A DNA stretch of 5,868 nucleotides, from NCBI GenBank assembly GCA_028277195.1, contig JANQGS010000091.1:1-5868 (forward strand). The letters run 5' to 3'. Positions 5,832 to 5,868 of the stretch are shown here, in pieces. Positions within the stretch are counted from its first letter, which is position 1, and every line of letters begins with the position of its first letter. This DNA comes from Candidatus Gastranaerophilales bacterium (lineage in GTDB: Bacteria; Cyanobacteriota; Vampirovibrionia; Gastranaerophilales; UBA9971). The notes beneath the pieces were generated by a model that ran no database searches, had not been told where the DNA came from, and worked only from the letters and a program-made list of their open reading frames with translations. The translations under genes were made by a program, and so were the position numbers.

Positions 5832-5868
5832 GAATAATAAACAGCTTATGAGTGAGAGTGGAATATAC

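Noticed and set aside
5846..5868. 3' end of a minus-strand coding region
   Set aside because: A minus-strand TAA at 5848-5846 in front of the terminator fits, but about 20 bases are too few to support a gene call.

Overview
The window looks like ordinary chromosome from a diderm (outer-membrane-bearing) bacterium of moderate-to-low GC. Three things suggest this. There is an outer-membrane two-partner-secretion (TpsB/FhaC-type) transporter, a stand-alone ADP-heptose-pathway-type kinase, and a DUF4330-like inner-membrane protein. Coding is dense, with short or overlapping junctions, and AGG (Arg) and ATA (Ile) codons are common. This mix would fit a poorly characterised diderm lineage (candidate phyla of the Elusimicrobia/Omnitrophica/Margulisbacteria/Melainabacteria kind), but that placement is a guess. 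No tRNA, rRNA, CRISPR array, IS element or phage gene is visible.

Layout. (1) The left edge (368 down to 1, minus strand) holds the first 122 codons of a membrane-anchored GAF-domain sensor, cut by the window edge. (2) A 160-bp AT-rich divergent region carries a good extended -10 promoter for the plus strand. (3) A plus-strand TpsB-family transporter (529-2292) follows, without a TpsA partner in the window. (4) purB, adenylosuccinate lyase (2355-3650), lies in the same direction after a 62-nt gap. (5) A minus-strand two-gene unit (5149 down to 3619) encodes an RfaE1/HldE-N-like sugar kinase and a DUF4330-like protein, overlapping by 17 nt. The tail of the latter runs 32 bp into the end of purB. 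(6) A 62-bp divergent spacer contains a perfect 14-bp palindrome with TATAAT on both strands. (7) A plus-strand pair of small unrecognised genes (5212-5529 and 5513-5806) also overlaps by 17 nt. One encodes a putative ribbon-helix-helix-like segment plus a membrane anchor. The other encodes a small protein made of two diverged copies of a unit starting RWYD. (8) The right edge has a hairpin whose T-tract lies on the minus strand, implying that a minus-strand gene ends just beyond the window.

Functionally, most of the genes concern the envelope: the secretion pore, heptose/LPS-type sugar phosphorylation, a membrane-anchored DUF4330 protein and two predicted membrane proteins. One purine-biosynthesis housekeeping gene sits among them. 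The least explained part is the small-gene pair at 5212-5806. I see no clear evidence of a new defence or mobile system.
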